Source of the DNA: a virus
Reading direction: 5' to 3' (one strand)
IMG/VR virus record: IMGVR_UViG_3300049473_000005
Coordinates: 1-22,907 of that record
DNA length: 22,907 bases
A program made the position numbers and the translations under genes. Positions 15,648-22,907 of this stretch are shown here, one piece after another. The stretch's first letter is position 1; each line of letters starts with the position of its first letter. The notes below the pieces were generated by a model, which was not told where the DNA came from, made no database searches, and saw only the letters and a list, made by a program, of their open reading frames with translations.

Positions 15648-15665
15648 GGGGACCCAAAGGCCCCC
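15648..15665 (-). other. Intergenic hairpin after the beta-helix gene
   Basis: The minus-strand RNA GGGGGCC-UUUG-GGUCCCC forms a 7-bp stem with one G-U pair and a tetraloop, 7 nt after the stop at 15673. On the plus strand the same place has an A-C mismatch, so the structure favours the transcribed strand. No U-run follows. Confidence 0.4.
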
Positions 15666-15672
15666 GTTAATA

Positions 15673-16593
15673 TTATGAAGTAAACTGTACCTGGAATGGA
15701 TAATTAGCGTTTCGCTCTGTTCCTGCCGAGCTGGTTAACCTGTTGTCTATCCATTTAGCGGCAGTTACGTCCATAGCGCCTAATGAATCAGCGCCCATGT
15801 CAGCAGCAGTAAACATCTTATTACCCGATCCGTAGAAAATATCACCGTCATCATCAACCACCAGGCCGGCAGCGCTAATGATATTATCCTGAATTAACGG
15901 CATCCATGAAGCAGTGGTAGTGCCTGCGGTAATAATCCCTTTGCCAAGGGAGCCTGACATCTTGTTGTCTTTAATATGTGCGCCGCCTGCTTCCCCCGCA
16001 CCAAACGAAATAAAAGAGGTTGCAAAAGGCCCCTTGAACTCGCAATCAAATACTCCAAGAAACGGCATGGCGGTTGACAAAATACCACTCGTAACTGTAC
16101 CAAGGGTTGCATCAAAGGTACATGCGTGGAACTGGACACCGGACGCCGAATTTGCCCCGGCAAGAGTAAAAATTGCTGAGGCTGTGGCATCGGCCAAGAA
16201 ATGCATATTAAAAAATCTGGTCCCGTAAGACTCGGCGGCAGAGCTATGGTTCCCTGAAAGACCGCACTTCGTATATCCGTCATATGACCCTACACCGATA
16301 ACATCACACTTGGTCGGTAGTTGGGTCAGCGTTTCATCAAGGGCGTCGCCCATGCAGAAAATCCTGTTTCTCCGCGCCCACCAGCGGTTAAATGTTAATT
16401 TTATTGATGTGTTGCTGGCAGCTATGGCTTCAGCTAAAGTCGAGAATGGATAATCCCTGGCTCCGCTGCCTGTTGCCGAAACATTCCCATCGACATAATA
16501 ATCTTCCGCGCCCGATGGATTCGGTTGTCTAATGTAAGCCAATTCGCTTCTCGACACATCAAGCCCTGTGTGATAAAAATCTCGTTTTCTCAT
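15673..16593 (-). CDS. Parallel beta-helix virion protein, no signal peptide
   Basis: The 306-residue product starts with a cytoplasmic-type polar N-terminus, then DYYVDGNVSATGSGARDYPFS (31-51), which is the usual opening of phage pectate-lyase-like folds (a G-x-G turn followed by a 'PF-TLAEAI' helix). The body is short beta strands with Asn/Gly turns (CDVIGVGSYDGY, FFNMHFLADATA, VQFHACTFDA, FGVFDCEF-like). No lyase or hydrolase catalytic set can be picked out. It lies in the head-gene cluster and may be a surface decoration or fibre. GGGGAG lies 7 nt before the ATG. Unlike the other beta-helix proteins here, it has no signal peptide. Confidence 0.65.
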   Translation of the reverse strand: MRKRDFYHTGLDVSRSELAYIRQPNPSGAEDYYVDGNVSATGSGARDYPFSTLAEAIAASNTSIKLTFNRWWARRNRIFCMGDALDETLTQLPTKCDVIGVGSYDGYTKCGLSGNHSSAAESYGTRFFNMHFLADATASAIFTLAGANSASGVQFHACTFDATLGTVTSGILSTAMPFLGVFDCEFKGPFATSFISFGAGEAGGAHIKDNKMSGSLGKGIITAGTTTASWMPLIQDNIISAAGLVVDDDGDIFYGSGNKMFTAADMGADSLGAMDVTAAKWIDNRLTSSAGTERNANYPFQVQFTS

Positions 16594-16613
16594 TTTAAAT
16601 CTCCCCTGTTCCG

Positions 16614-16633
16614 GGCGGGGTTTTACCCCCGCC
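16614..16633 (-). other. Intergenic GC hairpin after the small head gene
   Basis: A perfect 7-bp stem GGCGGGG/CCCCGCC with a 6-nt loop lies 11 nt after the stop at 16645. No U-run follows on either strand, so it is not a classic terminator. It may protect the 3' end of an upstream mRNA or slow transcription before the beta-helix gene. Confidence 0.45.
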
Positions 16634-16644
16634 GAGTAAGATTG

Positions 16645-17010
16645 TTAAACTGATACAACCGGTGTGTTCGCTGCGCCACCCATGCCCAGGATAATCCAGC
16701 CAACGGTGTCATTAACATAAAGCAGAGTGACAAAGTCACCGGCTGCGGTAAGAACAATGGTTGCAAACCCTGTGCATGTGGACGGCGTTATTGTTCCTGC
16801 TCCACCGGTAGCGGTAAGGTTAATAACCAATATTTGGCCGGGTTTGCCGTCTGCCAAAGTAAGGGCTTCGGCCCCGCCTGTAGTTTTGGCAACATACGCA
16901 TGAGTGACAGGAATCGCCAAAGTAGCGCCCGCAACTGCAATGGTAAGGTCATCCGTTGCGTCGGAGTCCTGCTGATGATACATTTCTGCAATTCTAAATA
17001 TTCGTGACAT
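16645..17010 (-). CDS. Small beta-rich head-associated protein (decoration candidate)
   Basis: The 121-residue protein has no cysteine-rich or catalytic motif. After a polar N-terminus (MSRIFRIAEMYHQQDSDATD) it is a run of short beta strands with Gly turns. From residue 50 (LTLADGKPGQILVINLTATG) to 113 (VGWIILGMGG) it follows a pattern common in phage structural proteins: GxxGQ, then Thr/Gly-rich strands, then a closing W. It follows coat (before the HNH insertion), so a capsid decoration role is plausible but not shown. The ATG at 17010 has AAAGGA 7-8 nt upstream, inside the HNH reading frame. The same pattern recurs at the C-terminus of the tailspike at 3487-5748. Confidence 0.7.
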   Translation of the reverse strand: MSRIFRIAEMYHQQDSDATDDLTIAVAGATLAIPVTHAYVAKTTGGAEALTLADGKPGQILVINLTATGGAGTITPSTCTGFATIVLTAAGDFVTLLYVNDTVGWIILGMGGAANTPVVSV

Positions 17011-17551
17011 GACATTTTCCTTTCTTTTTTATAAGTTTGTGTTTCAAAGCATACTGGTATGCAGGGCTTGAGCTATCACAACCTGCCCAATTAAGGCATT
17101 GTTCGGCGGCAAGACGCATTAAAACAGCCTCATATTTATAACTAAAACATCCAAGATTGCTTTGAATATTATTGTTCCTGATTCCTGCGCGCCATTTTTT
17201 TTCTCTATTATCATACCAAACGCCCTTTATCCCAGACTTGTTGTTTGATGGGTTGCCCCTATTTCTTTGATTACAAGAAACCGATGCCTCCCTTAAATTA
17301 TCTATTTTATTATCCGATCTCTTTCTGTTTTTATGGTCAATTTCAGGTTCAGGCATATATCCATGATGATATAAATAAATCAATCTGTGTGCTGGATATT
17401 GCTTTCCATCGATTGTAATAACAATATACCCATTACGATGCATACACCCAGCGTTTTTATGGACTCTCCCTGATCCTGATTTTTTCCAGTACAGCGTTCC
17501 ATCTTCATAATAAAATAGTTCTTTTAAATACTCTTGTGTTAATGTTTTCAT
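16994..17551 (-). CDS. HNH homing endonuclease with AP2-like domain
   Basis: The start used here is the second in-frame ATG (17551, 185 aa): AAAGGAG (17561-17567) touches the first ATG at 17560 with no spacing but sits 9 nt from the second. The N-terminal half holds an HNH_3-type nuclease: H55-R (AHRL), D72-H73 (EIDHKNRKR), N85-L-R and N94-Q-R-N. Residues about 106-150 (SGIKGVWYDNREKKWRAGI) form an AP2/NUMOD-like DNA-binding region. This is the usual build of free-standing phage homing endonucleases, which cut alleles lacking the gene and spread by repair. It sits between coat and a small head gene, and its last 17 nt overlap the next gene and contain that gene's ribosome-binding site. A hairpin upstream could shut off its translation. 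Confidence 0.88.
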   Translation of the reverse strand: MKTLTQEYLKELFYYEDGTLYWKKSGSGRVHKNAGCMHRNGYIVITIDGKQYPAHRLIYLYHHGYMPEPEIDHKNRKRSDNKIDNLREASVSCNQRNRGNPSNNKSGIKGVWYDNREKKWRAGIRNNNIQSNLGCFSYKYEAVLMRLAAEQCLNWAGCDSSSPAYQYALKHKLIKKKGKCHVTNI

Positions 17552-17620
17552 GTTTGACATCTCCTTTATTAGGTTGATTGTTTATTTACAATGTCACTTT
17601 TTTATGGAAATGTCAAACAT
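17550..17620 (-). promoter_or_regulatory. Hairpin hiding the HNH ribosome-binding site and start codons
   Basis: In the minus-strand RNA, bases from 17620 to 17606 (AUGUUUGACAUUUCC) pair with bases from 17564 to 17550 (GGAGAUGUCAAACAU): 15 continuous pairs, one of them G-U, with a 41-nt loop. The 3' arm contains the GGAG and both possible AUG codons of the HNH gene. There is no U-run after it, so it is not a normal terminator. Confidence 0.75.
17588..17616 (-). promoter_or_regulatory. Possible promoter overlapping the HNH hairpin
   Basis: TTGACA (17616-17611) lies in the 5' arm of the hairpin. Seventeen nt further is CATTGT (17593-17588), a poor -10. A transcript starting about 7 nt downstream would lack the 5' arm and leave the HNH ribosome-binding site free. 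The -35 is perfect but the -10 matches the consensus weakly, so this is tentative. Confidence 0.25.
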
Positions 17621-17640
17621 TTTTAAGTTATTGTTTTTGT

Positions 17641-18918
17641 TTAATAAGTAACGGCTACCCCACAGTTTGAAGGATTCTTTATTGTTATGCCATACCAGGT
17701 AAACAATCTGAACCGGAAGGTCATGGTGTCGATGTTCCCATCATAAACCAGGTAAAGGTTCAAACCGTTGCTCATGGTGTCCGTGATAACCTTCATGCCG
17801 TCATACTGTTTGAAAAGCTCGGCGGGAATTGTGCCGCCGATAACCTCAACCGCTGATTTGTCCCAGAACAGATTGGTTTTGTTGGTGGAATCGATGTTCA
17901 GACGGGTCAATGTTGCAGCATTCAGGATTGCCGTGTTGATATTGGCATAAGCCGCTTCAAGTGTCGAAATACCGGCCTGATCCGCAGCGATCGGTTTCGG
18001 GTAAATCTTGATATGGGTTGCATCGGTCAGTTCAATGACCGTCCATGTCATTGGCTGTCCCGTTGCTGTCTTGTCGGTCAGACCAACGGACTGAATCGCT
18101 GTCCCACTGTTTTCAAGCGTAAACTTATCACCTACTGATACCAAGGCCGAGTTATTGACAACCAGACTGGCCTCACGATAATCGACATTGGTTACAACCC
18201 CTGTCGTGGCGTTGACCGTTCCGCCCACAGGTACAAATGCCTGATTCCCGGTCACAGTTACGGCAGGATCGGCGCCGCCTGTGATATTCGGCAGAAATGA
18301 ACCGGTATAAACATCAAAACCAGCTACATTCTGACCGATCTGGCCGGTTTTCCATGTCTCCGCAGGCCGTCCCTGCAATGTCTGTCTGGCTGCAAGGTCC
18401 TTGCTGAACAAAAGCATATCCCGGTCGTTAAGCAAAAAATATCGCTGGGTTGTTTTGCCCTGGCGCTCGTTCATAATGGACTGAGCCTCAGCGATAAACT
18501 CATACCCGCTGGTTGCATTTGACCGATAAAACATAGACCCCTGAACCGCAATGGCCGAAGCAATCGCCTGATTTAGAACAGACGCCTGTTTCTTGCCGGA
18601 CTCTGTGCCTCGGTTTTCCCAATATCGGGTGTCCCGCATATCGTCGGCTCTCATTTTTACAAAATCATTCGACGGTGTTCCGAGTAATGCCGGATAAGTC
18701 TCTTCGATGATCCCGGTTTCCTGACCGGACAGATCCCATCCCGAGATGACAGGAGCGTGCTGCTCTACCGGATACCAAATGAAATTTCCGGAGTTCTGCA
18801 TACCGCCACCATCCGGCTGATGAAAATCAGTCATATCGAGCATGTCCATTTGATGCTCATGTGTTTCTAACGCTTTTTCAAACATTACCTCTGCAATCTT
18901 ACCTGTTGAAAGTGCCAT
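17641..18918 (-). CDS. Major coat protein (P22 gp5-like, HK97 fold)
   Basis: The 425-residue product compares with 430 in P22 gp5 and aligns along its length. Matching landmarks are MAL..GKIAEV at the start, NFIWYPVEQHAPVISGWDLS (res. 45-64), NDFVKMRADDMRD (84-96), and the C-terminal KTNLFWDKSAVEVI and FTWYGITIKNP. Residues about 215-315 form a beta-rich insertion at the place of the P22 I-domain. The protein builds the icosahedral shell on the scaffold. A good Shine-Dalgarno (AAAGGA, 8 nt spacing) precedes the ATG. Its stop is followed by an 80-nt non-coding stretch with a hairpin, and then by the HNH gene. Confidence 0.94.
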   Translation of the reverse strand: MALSTGKIAEVMFEKALETHEHQMDMLDMTDFHQPDGGGMQNSGNFIWYPVEQHAPVISGWDLSGQETGIIEETYPALLGTPSNDFVKMRADDMRDTRYWENRGTESGKKQASVLNQAIASAIAVQGSMFYRSNATSGYEFIAEAQSIMNERQGKTTQRYFLLNDRDMLLFSKDLAARQTLQGRPAETWKTGQIGQNVAGFDVYTGSFLPNITGGADPAVTVTGNQAFVPVGGTVNATTGVVTNVDYREASLVVNNSALVSVGDKFTLENSGTAIQSVGLTDKTATGQPMTWTVIELTDATHIKIYPKPIAADQAGISTLEAAYANINTAILNAATLTRLNIDSTNKTNLFWDKSAVEVIGGTIPAELFKQYDGMKVITDTMSNGLNLYLVYDGNIDTMTFRFRLFTWYGITIKNPSNCGVAVTY

Positions 18919-18932
18919 GTTCTATTTCCTTT

Positions 18933-19889
18933 CTACCACTTCGAAACATCCACACCGGCCTTCCGAGCTTCTTTCTTGGCGTTGTACGCTTCCTGTAAGT
19001 TCTTTTTGGAATGAGCTGCGTCATATTTCTTTTTGAATCTCGCCTCTAATCCGGTTACGTTGGCGTCACCCTTAATGTTAGTCGGAGGGTTCGGCGCGTT
19101 GCTTCGTGGTTTTATTGGATTTGTTAATCTTTGTTTTTCCTGTCCGAGATAAACAGCGGCTTTCATACCGGACTTGTCAGACGCCAGCAATGATTGAAAC
19201 TTTGCAAGCGCCGCTTTGTTCCGGCCAAGAAAATACATCACCTTTTCCGAGCCTTCACCCAAGATCGAAATGACCTGATCTACGATCACATCACCCAAAT
19301 TCGGGGTTATGGCCTCAACCGCCTTTCGGACAGTGGTATCCGCCGCCTGGTAAATCTCAGGCTTGATACCGCTTTTTTCGATAAGGTCAGCCGCCCTTAA
19401 ATAATGCTCATCAACGGCCTCCATTAGCTTTTCCTGTGCCTGTCTTTGTTCGGCTTTACGTTGATCCTCAAGACGAGTCCTGTTGATCGTTTCTGACGTT
19501 CGGTTCAGATTGTACTTGTCGAGAGCCTCGTAAAACTCATCGTCAGTGTCGAAATCATCCTTTTTCGGACGCTCTAAAACCGTTTCTTCCTTTGGTTTCA
19601 GCTTGGCTAATTCGGCATTTTCACGTCTAAGTTTTTCAAGCTCTTCGTTCTGCTCAGAAATCCTGCCTCTCAGCTTTTTCTTGAGTCCAACAAACTTGCC
19701 AACCGGCACAGTTTTTGAAGGATCGTCAGGGTCCTGCTCCCCTTCTTCCTCCATCCAAGGTTCGACGGGCTTAACAATAGGATTACCGTCTGCATCAAGC
19801 TCAGGCTCTGCCTTTGCTGCCAATTCTGCGGCTACCCTCGCTGCCTCTTCCTCTGCCAACCTTGCTGCTTCTATTTCTTCAGGTGTCAT
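18933..19889 (-). CDS. Scaffolding protein (P22 gp8-like)
   Basis: I take the ATG at 19889 (318 aa; P22 gp8 has 303). A longer reading from TTG at 19913 would place the strong AAGGAG (19900-19905) inside the gene. The protein is highly charged and mostly helical: an Ala/Glu-rich N-terminus, an acidic proline-containing linker, a coiled coil (about residues 70-105, SEQNEELEKLRRENAELAKL), and a basic C-terminus (about 277-318, LEARFKKKYDAAHSKKN to the final DVSKW). The basic helix-turn-helix end is the coat-binding element of P22 scaffold. Its place just before the coat gene fits. It should act inside the procapsid and leave during packaging. A 74-nt gap separates it from the preceding gene, with no clear element in it. 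Confidence 0.85.
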   Translation of the reverse strand: MTPEEIEAARLAEEEAARVAAELAAKAEPELDADGNPIVKPVEPWMEEEGEQDPDDPSKTVPVGKFVGLKKKLRGRISEQNEELEKLRRENAELAKLKPKEETVLERPKKDDFDTDDEFYEALDKYNLNRTSETINRTRLEDQRKAEQRQAQEKLMEAVDEHYLRAADLIEKSGIKPEIYQAADTTVRKAVEAITPNLGDVIVDQVISILGEGSEKVMYFLGRNKAALAKFQSLLASDKSGMKAAVYLGQEKQRLTNPIKPRSNAPNPPTNIKGDANVTGLEARFKKKYDAAHSKKNLQEAYNAKKEARKAGVDVSKW

Positions 19890-19899
19890 CTCAGATATT

Positions 19900-19905
19900 C
19901 TCCTT
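19900..19905 (-). promoter_or_regulatory. Shine-Dalgarno deciding the scaffold start
   Basis: AAGGAG on the minus strand lies 10 nt before the ATG at 19889. It lies inside the alternative reading that begins with TTG at 19913, which argues for the ATG start. Confidence 0.7.
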
Positions 19906-19963
19906 ATCTGCAAAGGCTAATCAGGTTCCCCCTGCGGGTTGCGTTTAATCGGTGCGCCTCCGC

Positions 19964-20368
19964 TTATTTGATGTTCTCAAACACTGAATTTTCAAGCCGT
20001 CTTATAACACAATGAATTTCTTCATCTAAATCATGCGAGTCATATCCGAACCTCACAGAAGCGATATGCTCAACTCTTGAGAGCATTAATTCACAAACCT
20101 CATGGAAAGCAGCTCTTTTTAGGTTATAATCTGATAGCGCATCTTCTGTGAATTCTTCCCATTCCGTTGCTAATCCGATGGTAGCAATCTTGGCCTTATG
20201 ATTGCTGAACATAAAAGCCCTTCGGCTATCATCGTCAGGGTCTTTATGGGCAAAATGGACTTGCCAATCTGATAACCCAAAAAATTTGATCCATTTATTA
20301 GCCTCTGTCTTAAATAATTCAAAGTGTTCTGATGTTGTTGGAATTTTTATGTTTTTATCTTCTTCCAT
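19964..20368 (-). CDS. Small metallopeptidase-like phage protein (HExxE)
   Basis: The 134-residue soluble protein starts in the portal stop codon (TAATG). Residues 87-101 form a helix with H89-E90-V-C-E93, which looks like a zincin HExx helix with Glu where the second His of HExxH normally lies. The upstream segment with SDWQVHFAHKD and the two-helix end (DEEIHCVIRRLENSVF) resemble the minimal SprT/WLM-like metallopeptidase fold found in many phages. The position between portal and scaffold is where a head-maturation protease could sit, but P22 itself uses none, and a proteolytic role here is not shown. It could be an inactive or alternative metal-binding protein. The Shine-Dalgarno is weak (GATGGGATA before ATG), so translation probably depends on coupling to the portal gene. 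Confidence 0.6.
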   Translation of the reverse strand: MEEDKNIKIPTTSEHFELFKTEANKWIKFFGLSDWQVHFAHKDPDDDSRRAFMFSNHKAKIATIGLATEWEEFTEDALSDYNLKRAAFHEVCELMLSRVEHIASVRFGYDSHDLDEEIHCVIRRLENSVFENIK

Positions 20369-22536
20369 TATCCCATCTTTATCTGATTAAATAGCTCTTC
20401 ATCAGCCATGTCTTCAATTTTCTTGGGTGTTTTCAACTGTATCACCTTCCCGGCGTTGTCTAATTGAGTACCCACTGACTCAATGTCCGACTTTCGTATC
20501 ACAGCCCCGGCTTTTTGTGCCTCGATCTGGACCTTCATTCGTTCAGTCTGAGCCTTAAAGACTTCTATCTGGTGCTTTGCCTTTTCGTTTTCATCGTTAA
20601 GATTAAGCTCAACACCTTTTCGCTTGACCTCCATCACATCGGCTTGGCCCTTAAGTTCCTCGGCCTTTGCCAATACCATCGCCGCATCAGGCTGCGGTGG
20701 CTGCGACTGCGCCTGTTTGAGAAGGGCTATCTCTTCCTCTGTCTCGGGCGTCTTGATACCGGACAAAACAAGCTGTTTGTTGGCGTATTCCTTCAGGTCT
20801 TCCATCTCAACACCGTCTGCAAGCTGGATTAATTTCAACTGCATGGCTTTTCTCATCGGGTCATCGGGAGCCATCCCTGCGAGGACCGTCTCCAATCGGT
20901 CAAGGGTCTGTTCCTTCTGGCTTGTATATGAAGCGGTTATCCTGCTTGTGACTTCAAACTCGGCCATTCTAAGGTCGTTAAGGATGACAACTTCACCGGT
21001 CTGTTGGTCGATTACAGACTTCATGATCTCGACTTCTTTTTTAGTTCCGTCCGGAAGCTCGATTTTTTCTTTCCCCGGAATATCGTAAATCTCAGAAGCC
21101 ATCGAGATGTATATTTCACCGTCTCTCCTTATTGCGAATTTCTTATGTTCCTGGTAAATCATGGACTGCATATCTAAACGTGCCTGTAACGCAAGAACAG
21201 CCTTTCCTGACGTATCGGGATCGGCAATGTCCTGAGGTAATCCGGGATTGGCAACCTCTCTGATCGCCCCGGCTGATAACTCTATGGCTGCGGTAAGGGC
21301 AGGTGGAATATTGACGTTGGGCATCGTTGCAACCTGACCAATTGGGAGTTCACTGCCATCTGCGGATAATCGATTTTGAAGTAAGTACGGATAATTATTC
21401 TCAGCGCCAGACATTGTGTACATATGTTCGAAGCCCGCAATCTGTTCCTGAAAGAAGATAGGCTTTTCCCTCGGACTTCGTGAAAACATATCGGTAAGAT
21501 ACGAATACGCAAAGTCCCTCATCCTCTGGGGGTCTTTGGCTAATTTCGTCACGCCCTCATAGACTTCCTCACCTTCGACAATCGCTCTTTCACCATACTC
21601 AGGGACTACGGGAATATGCTCTCCGGCTATCCTTTCGCCTGCCCTTTCGCCGTCGACCATTTCACCGTTTAATATCTCAGCTCCGGACGCGATGTATTTC
21701 CTGACTTCCCAGGCATCAACGGTCTTTTCATCGACGATCTCATATCCTGCGTCTAACATCTCATCCATGACGTTCTTTAATGCCGATTCTCTCAAGGTCG
21801 TTGTATCGCCAAAAGGATCTGACATGGTTAGGAGCTTTTCTTTAACTTTAGACCGGTGATAGAACTCGACAACATAGATTTTCTTTCCTTCACCGCCGAT
21901 CCACGGGAAAGTGAACGACTGTTCGGGTGTTTTAAAACTGGACGGTGAGACTATTTCAGGCTCTTCTCCGGTTAAGTCCTTAACAAGTTTTTTATATCCG
22001 TCCTCTGAATATGCGTTTAGATGTGAGAAATAATCCGCATCTGATTTGTCTATCCTCTTCGCATTCGGGTCCCAGAATCCGTTGTTGTTCGCTTCATAGA
22101 CAGGACGCCTGACGATTCTCTGTTTCTTATTCCCGGTTTTATTCGACTGGTATTTTGTTTCGATGATCCAAGCACCAACACCACATACTACACTTTCTTG
22201 TTCCGCAACCGCGAATGCCTCTAATGAGGTGTTATGATTCGCATCCCTTCGATACAATCCGTCCGCCAAATCTGAAACCTCATCAGGCGTGTCGTTAATG
22301 GACTCAAAGTCATTCTGAATAGGGTTAGATGCCAGATCGGCAAGGATCTGTTTCCCGGCGCTTCGGATCATGTCAAACTCGCCGCGGTAATCCATCTGGA
22401 TATCTTGAAGGAGAGTATCGTCCCAATGAGTCACCCAATAGAATACAAGATCGTCAGAGGCACGTTCTCTGTTGGTCTGGCCTGATATGTACGCCTTGTC
22501 GTGCAATCGTTTTAAATCAATTAGTTTTAACGGCAT
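20368..22536 (-). CDS. Portal protein (P22 gp1-like)
   Basis: The 722-residue product is close to the 725 residues of P22 gp1. Portal proteins form the dodecameric ring at one capsid vertex through which DNA is packaged and ejected. The N-terminus (MPLKLIDLKRLHDKAYISGQ..RERASDDLVFYWVTHWDD) and the segment with YLTDMFSRSPREKPIFF resemble P22-type portals. The last 120 or so residues are charged, heptad-rich and helical, as in the long C-terminal barrel of the P22 portal. The ATG at 22536 has an AGGAG 9 nt upstream, inside the terminase gene. It ends in a TAATG overlap with the next gene. No truncation or frameshift is seen. Confidence 0.93.
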   Translation of the reverse strand: MPLKLIDLKRLHDKAYISGQTNRERASDDLVFYWVTHWDDTLLQDIQMDYRGEFDMIRSAGKQILADLASNPIQNDFESINDTPDEVSDLADGLYRRDANHNTSLEAFAVAEQESVVCGVGAWIIETKYQSNKTGNKKQRIVRRPVYEANNNGFWDPNAKRIDKSDADYFSHLNAYSEDGYKKLVKDLTGEEPEIVSPSSFKTPEQSFTFPWIGGEGKKIYVVEFYHRSKVKEKLLTMSDPFGDTTTLRESALKNVMDEMLDAGYEIVDEKTVDAWEVRKYIASGAEILNGEMVDGERAGERIAGEHIPVVPEYGERAIVEGEEVYEGVTKLAKDPQRMRDFAYSYLTDMFSRSPREKPIFFQEQIAGFEHMYTMSGAENNYPYLLQNRLSADGSELPIGQVATMPNVNIPPALTAAIELSAGAIREVANPGLPQDIADPDTSGKAVLALQARLDMQSMIYQEHKKFAIRRDGEIYISMASEIYDIPGKEKIELPDGTKKEVEIMKSVIDQQTGEVVILNDLRMAEFEVTSRITASYTSQKEQTLDRLETVLAGMAPDDPMRKAMQLKLIQLADGVEMEDLKEYANKQLVLSGIKTPETEEEIALLKQAQSQPPQPDAAMVLAKAEELKGQADVMEVKRKGVELNLNDENEKAKHQIEVFKAQTERMKVQIEAQKAGAVIRKSDIESVGTQLDNAGKVIQLKTPKKIEDMADEELFNQIKMG

Positions 22537-22907
22537 ACCCTTCTACTCCTTGACTCTAAAGTACGACCAAGCGGCCTGATTGGTTTCGGCATTACGAATT
22601 TAAGGATATTGGGCTGATGCGGGACTCTCATGAGCATCATTAAAGAATCGGCCAAATTTGGAGATGGAAACTTAAATTTGGCTTTCATCTCTGCTTTGGT
22701 GTAAAGTTCAAACTTCCCCGACCCGTTAGGCTTAACCGGCATACGGCACAGCTCAGATCTAAGTTTTGATATCAATGGCAATGTTGAATCAATTGACAAC
22801 AGGTCATCAGGATTGTGATACACGCCTTTCTCAACCGCAAGATAAGTCCGGTACATCCGCTGTCTCAACTCAAAATAATATTGAGCCCTTTTATTCTTAA
22901 GAGCATC
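22527..22907 (-). CDS. Terminase large subunit, C-terminal end (partial, P22 gp2-like)
   Basis: The frame is open to the right edge; 126 residues of the C-terminus are visible. The motor translocates DNA into the procapsid through the portal and its C-terminal nuclease cuts the concatemer. The stretch PSPNLADSLMM (visible residues 81-91) matches the end of the RNase H-like nuclease of large terminases, where the Asp of a (N/D)xAD motif binds metal (D87 here). The segment NKRAQYYFELRQRMYR is also typical of the C-terminal half of P22-type terminases. The gene sits directly before the portal gene and overlaps its start by 10 nt, which is the usual order. The ATPase domain lies outside the window, so function rests on the C-terminal motif and on context. 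The C-terminal tail is basic (SRSRRVCR). Confidence 0.88.
   Translation of the reverse strand, partial: DALKNKRAQYYFELRQRMYRTYLAVEKGVYHNPDDLLSIDSTLPLISKLRSELCRMPVKPNGSGKFELYTKAEMKAKFKFPSPNLADSLMMLMRVPHQPNILKFVMPKPIRPLGRTLESRSRRVCR

Noticed and set aside
15673-16593. Active polysaccharide lyase
   Set aside because: The fold looks like a beta-helix, but no catalytic residue set of known lyase families could be identified by eye.
16614-16633. Terminator between small head gene and beta-helix gene
   Set aside because: A strong stem is present but no U-run follows on either strand.
17552-17560. First in-frame ATG of the HNH gene
   Set aside because: It abuts the AAAGGAG with no spacing, so the ATG at 17551 is a better start, although both are in the hairpin.
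17550-17620. Rho-independent terminator after the coat gene
   Set aside because: The stem has a 41-nt loop and is not followed by a U-run, while it overlaps the HNH start, so translational control is the better reading.
19546-19920. Plus-strand Ser-rich open frame
   Set aside because: It is the antisense of the Glu/Ala-rich scaffold gene; Ser runs are the complement of its coding pattern.
20624-21088. Plus-strand open frame of 154 codons
   Set aside because: Antisense to the helical part of the portal gene; composition is that of a shadow frame.

Overview
The window is a continuous piece of a tailed-phage (or prophage) genome with a P22-like short-tailed virion module. Every gene I can support lies on the minus strand, so transcription runs from the right edge to the left edge. 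Genes are packed with 1-17 nt overlaps (TAATG, ATGA) and almost no spacing, as in one long late operon. No host gene, tRNA, integrase, lysis gene or CRISPR array is visible. The host cannot be named. A P22-type tailspike with beta-helix folds, and signal peptides with short basic N-termini and AxA-like cleavage sites, suggest a Gram-negative host.

Right part (22907 to about 14600), head module in P22 order: C-terminal end of the large terminase, portal (gp1-like), a small metallopeptidase-like protein, scaffold (gp8-like), coat (gp5-like), an inserted HNH homing endonuclease, a small beta-rich protein, a beta-helix protein, a small acidic protein, and a gp4-like tail adaptor with an extra Ig-like C-terminal domain.

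Middle (14584 to 12097): a four-gene cassette sits between gp4-like and gp10-like genes, which are neighbours in P22. All four products begin with a Sec-type signal peptide. The largest carries a DUF1566 C-type-lectin domain whose core has a codon pattern like the variable region of a diversity-generating retroelement, followed by a beta-helix cap.

Left part (12088 to 1): gp10-like tail protein, a fibre/needle-like protein, a cupin, three proteins in the position of the P22 ejection proteins (gp7/gp20/gp16; the first ends in an S74 chaperone-like domain), then a P22-type tailspike, a fibre-like protein and a large beta-helix/FN3 protein that runs off the left edge. The last three again begin with signal peptides.

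The most unusual feature is this phage-encoded set of seven signal-peptide proteins with adhesin or tailspike architecture, including a P22 head-binding domain behind a signal peptide. Core capsid, adaptor and ejection proteins lack such peptides. The second is a 15-bp RNA hairpin that would hide the ribosome-binding site and both possible start codons of the HNH endonuclease gene, with a possible promoter overlapping the hairpin.
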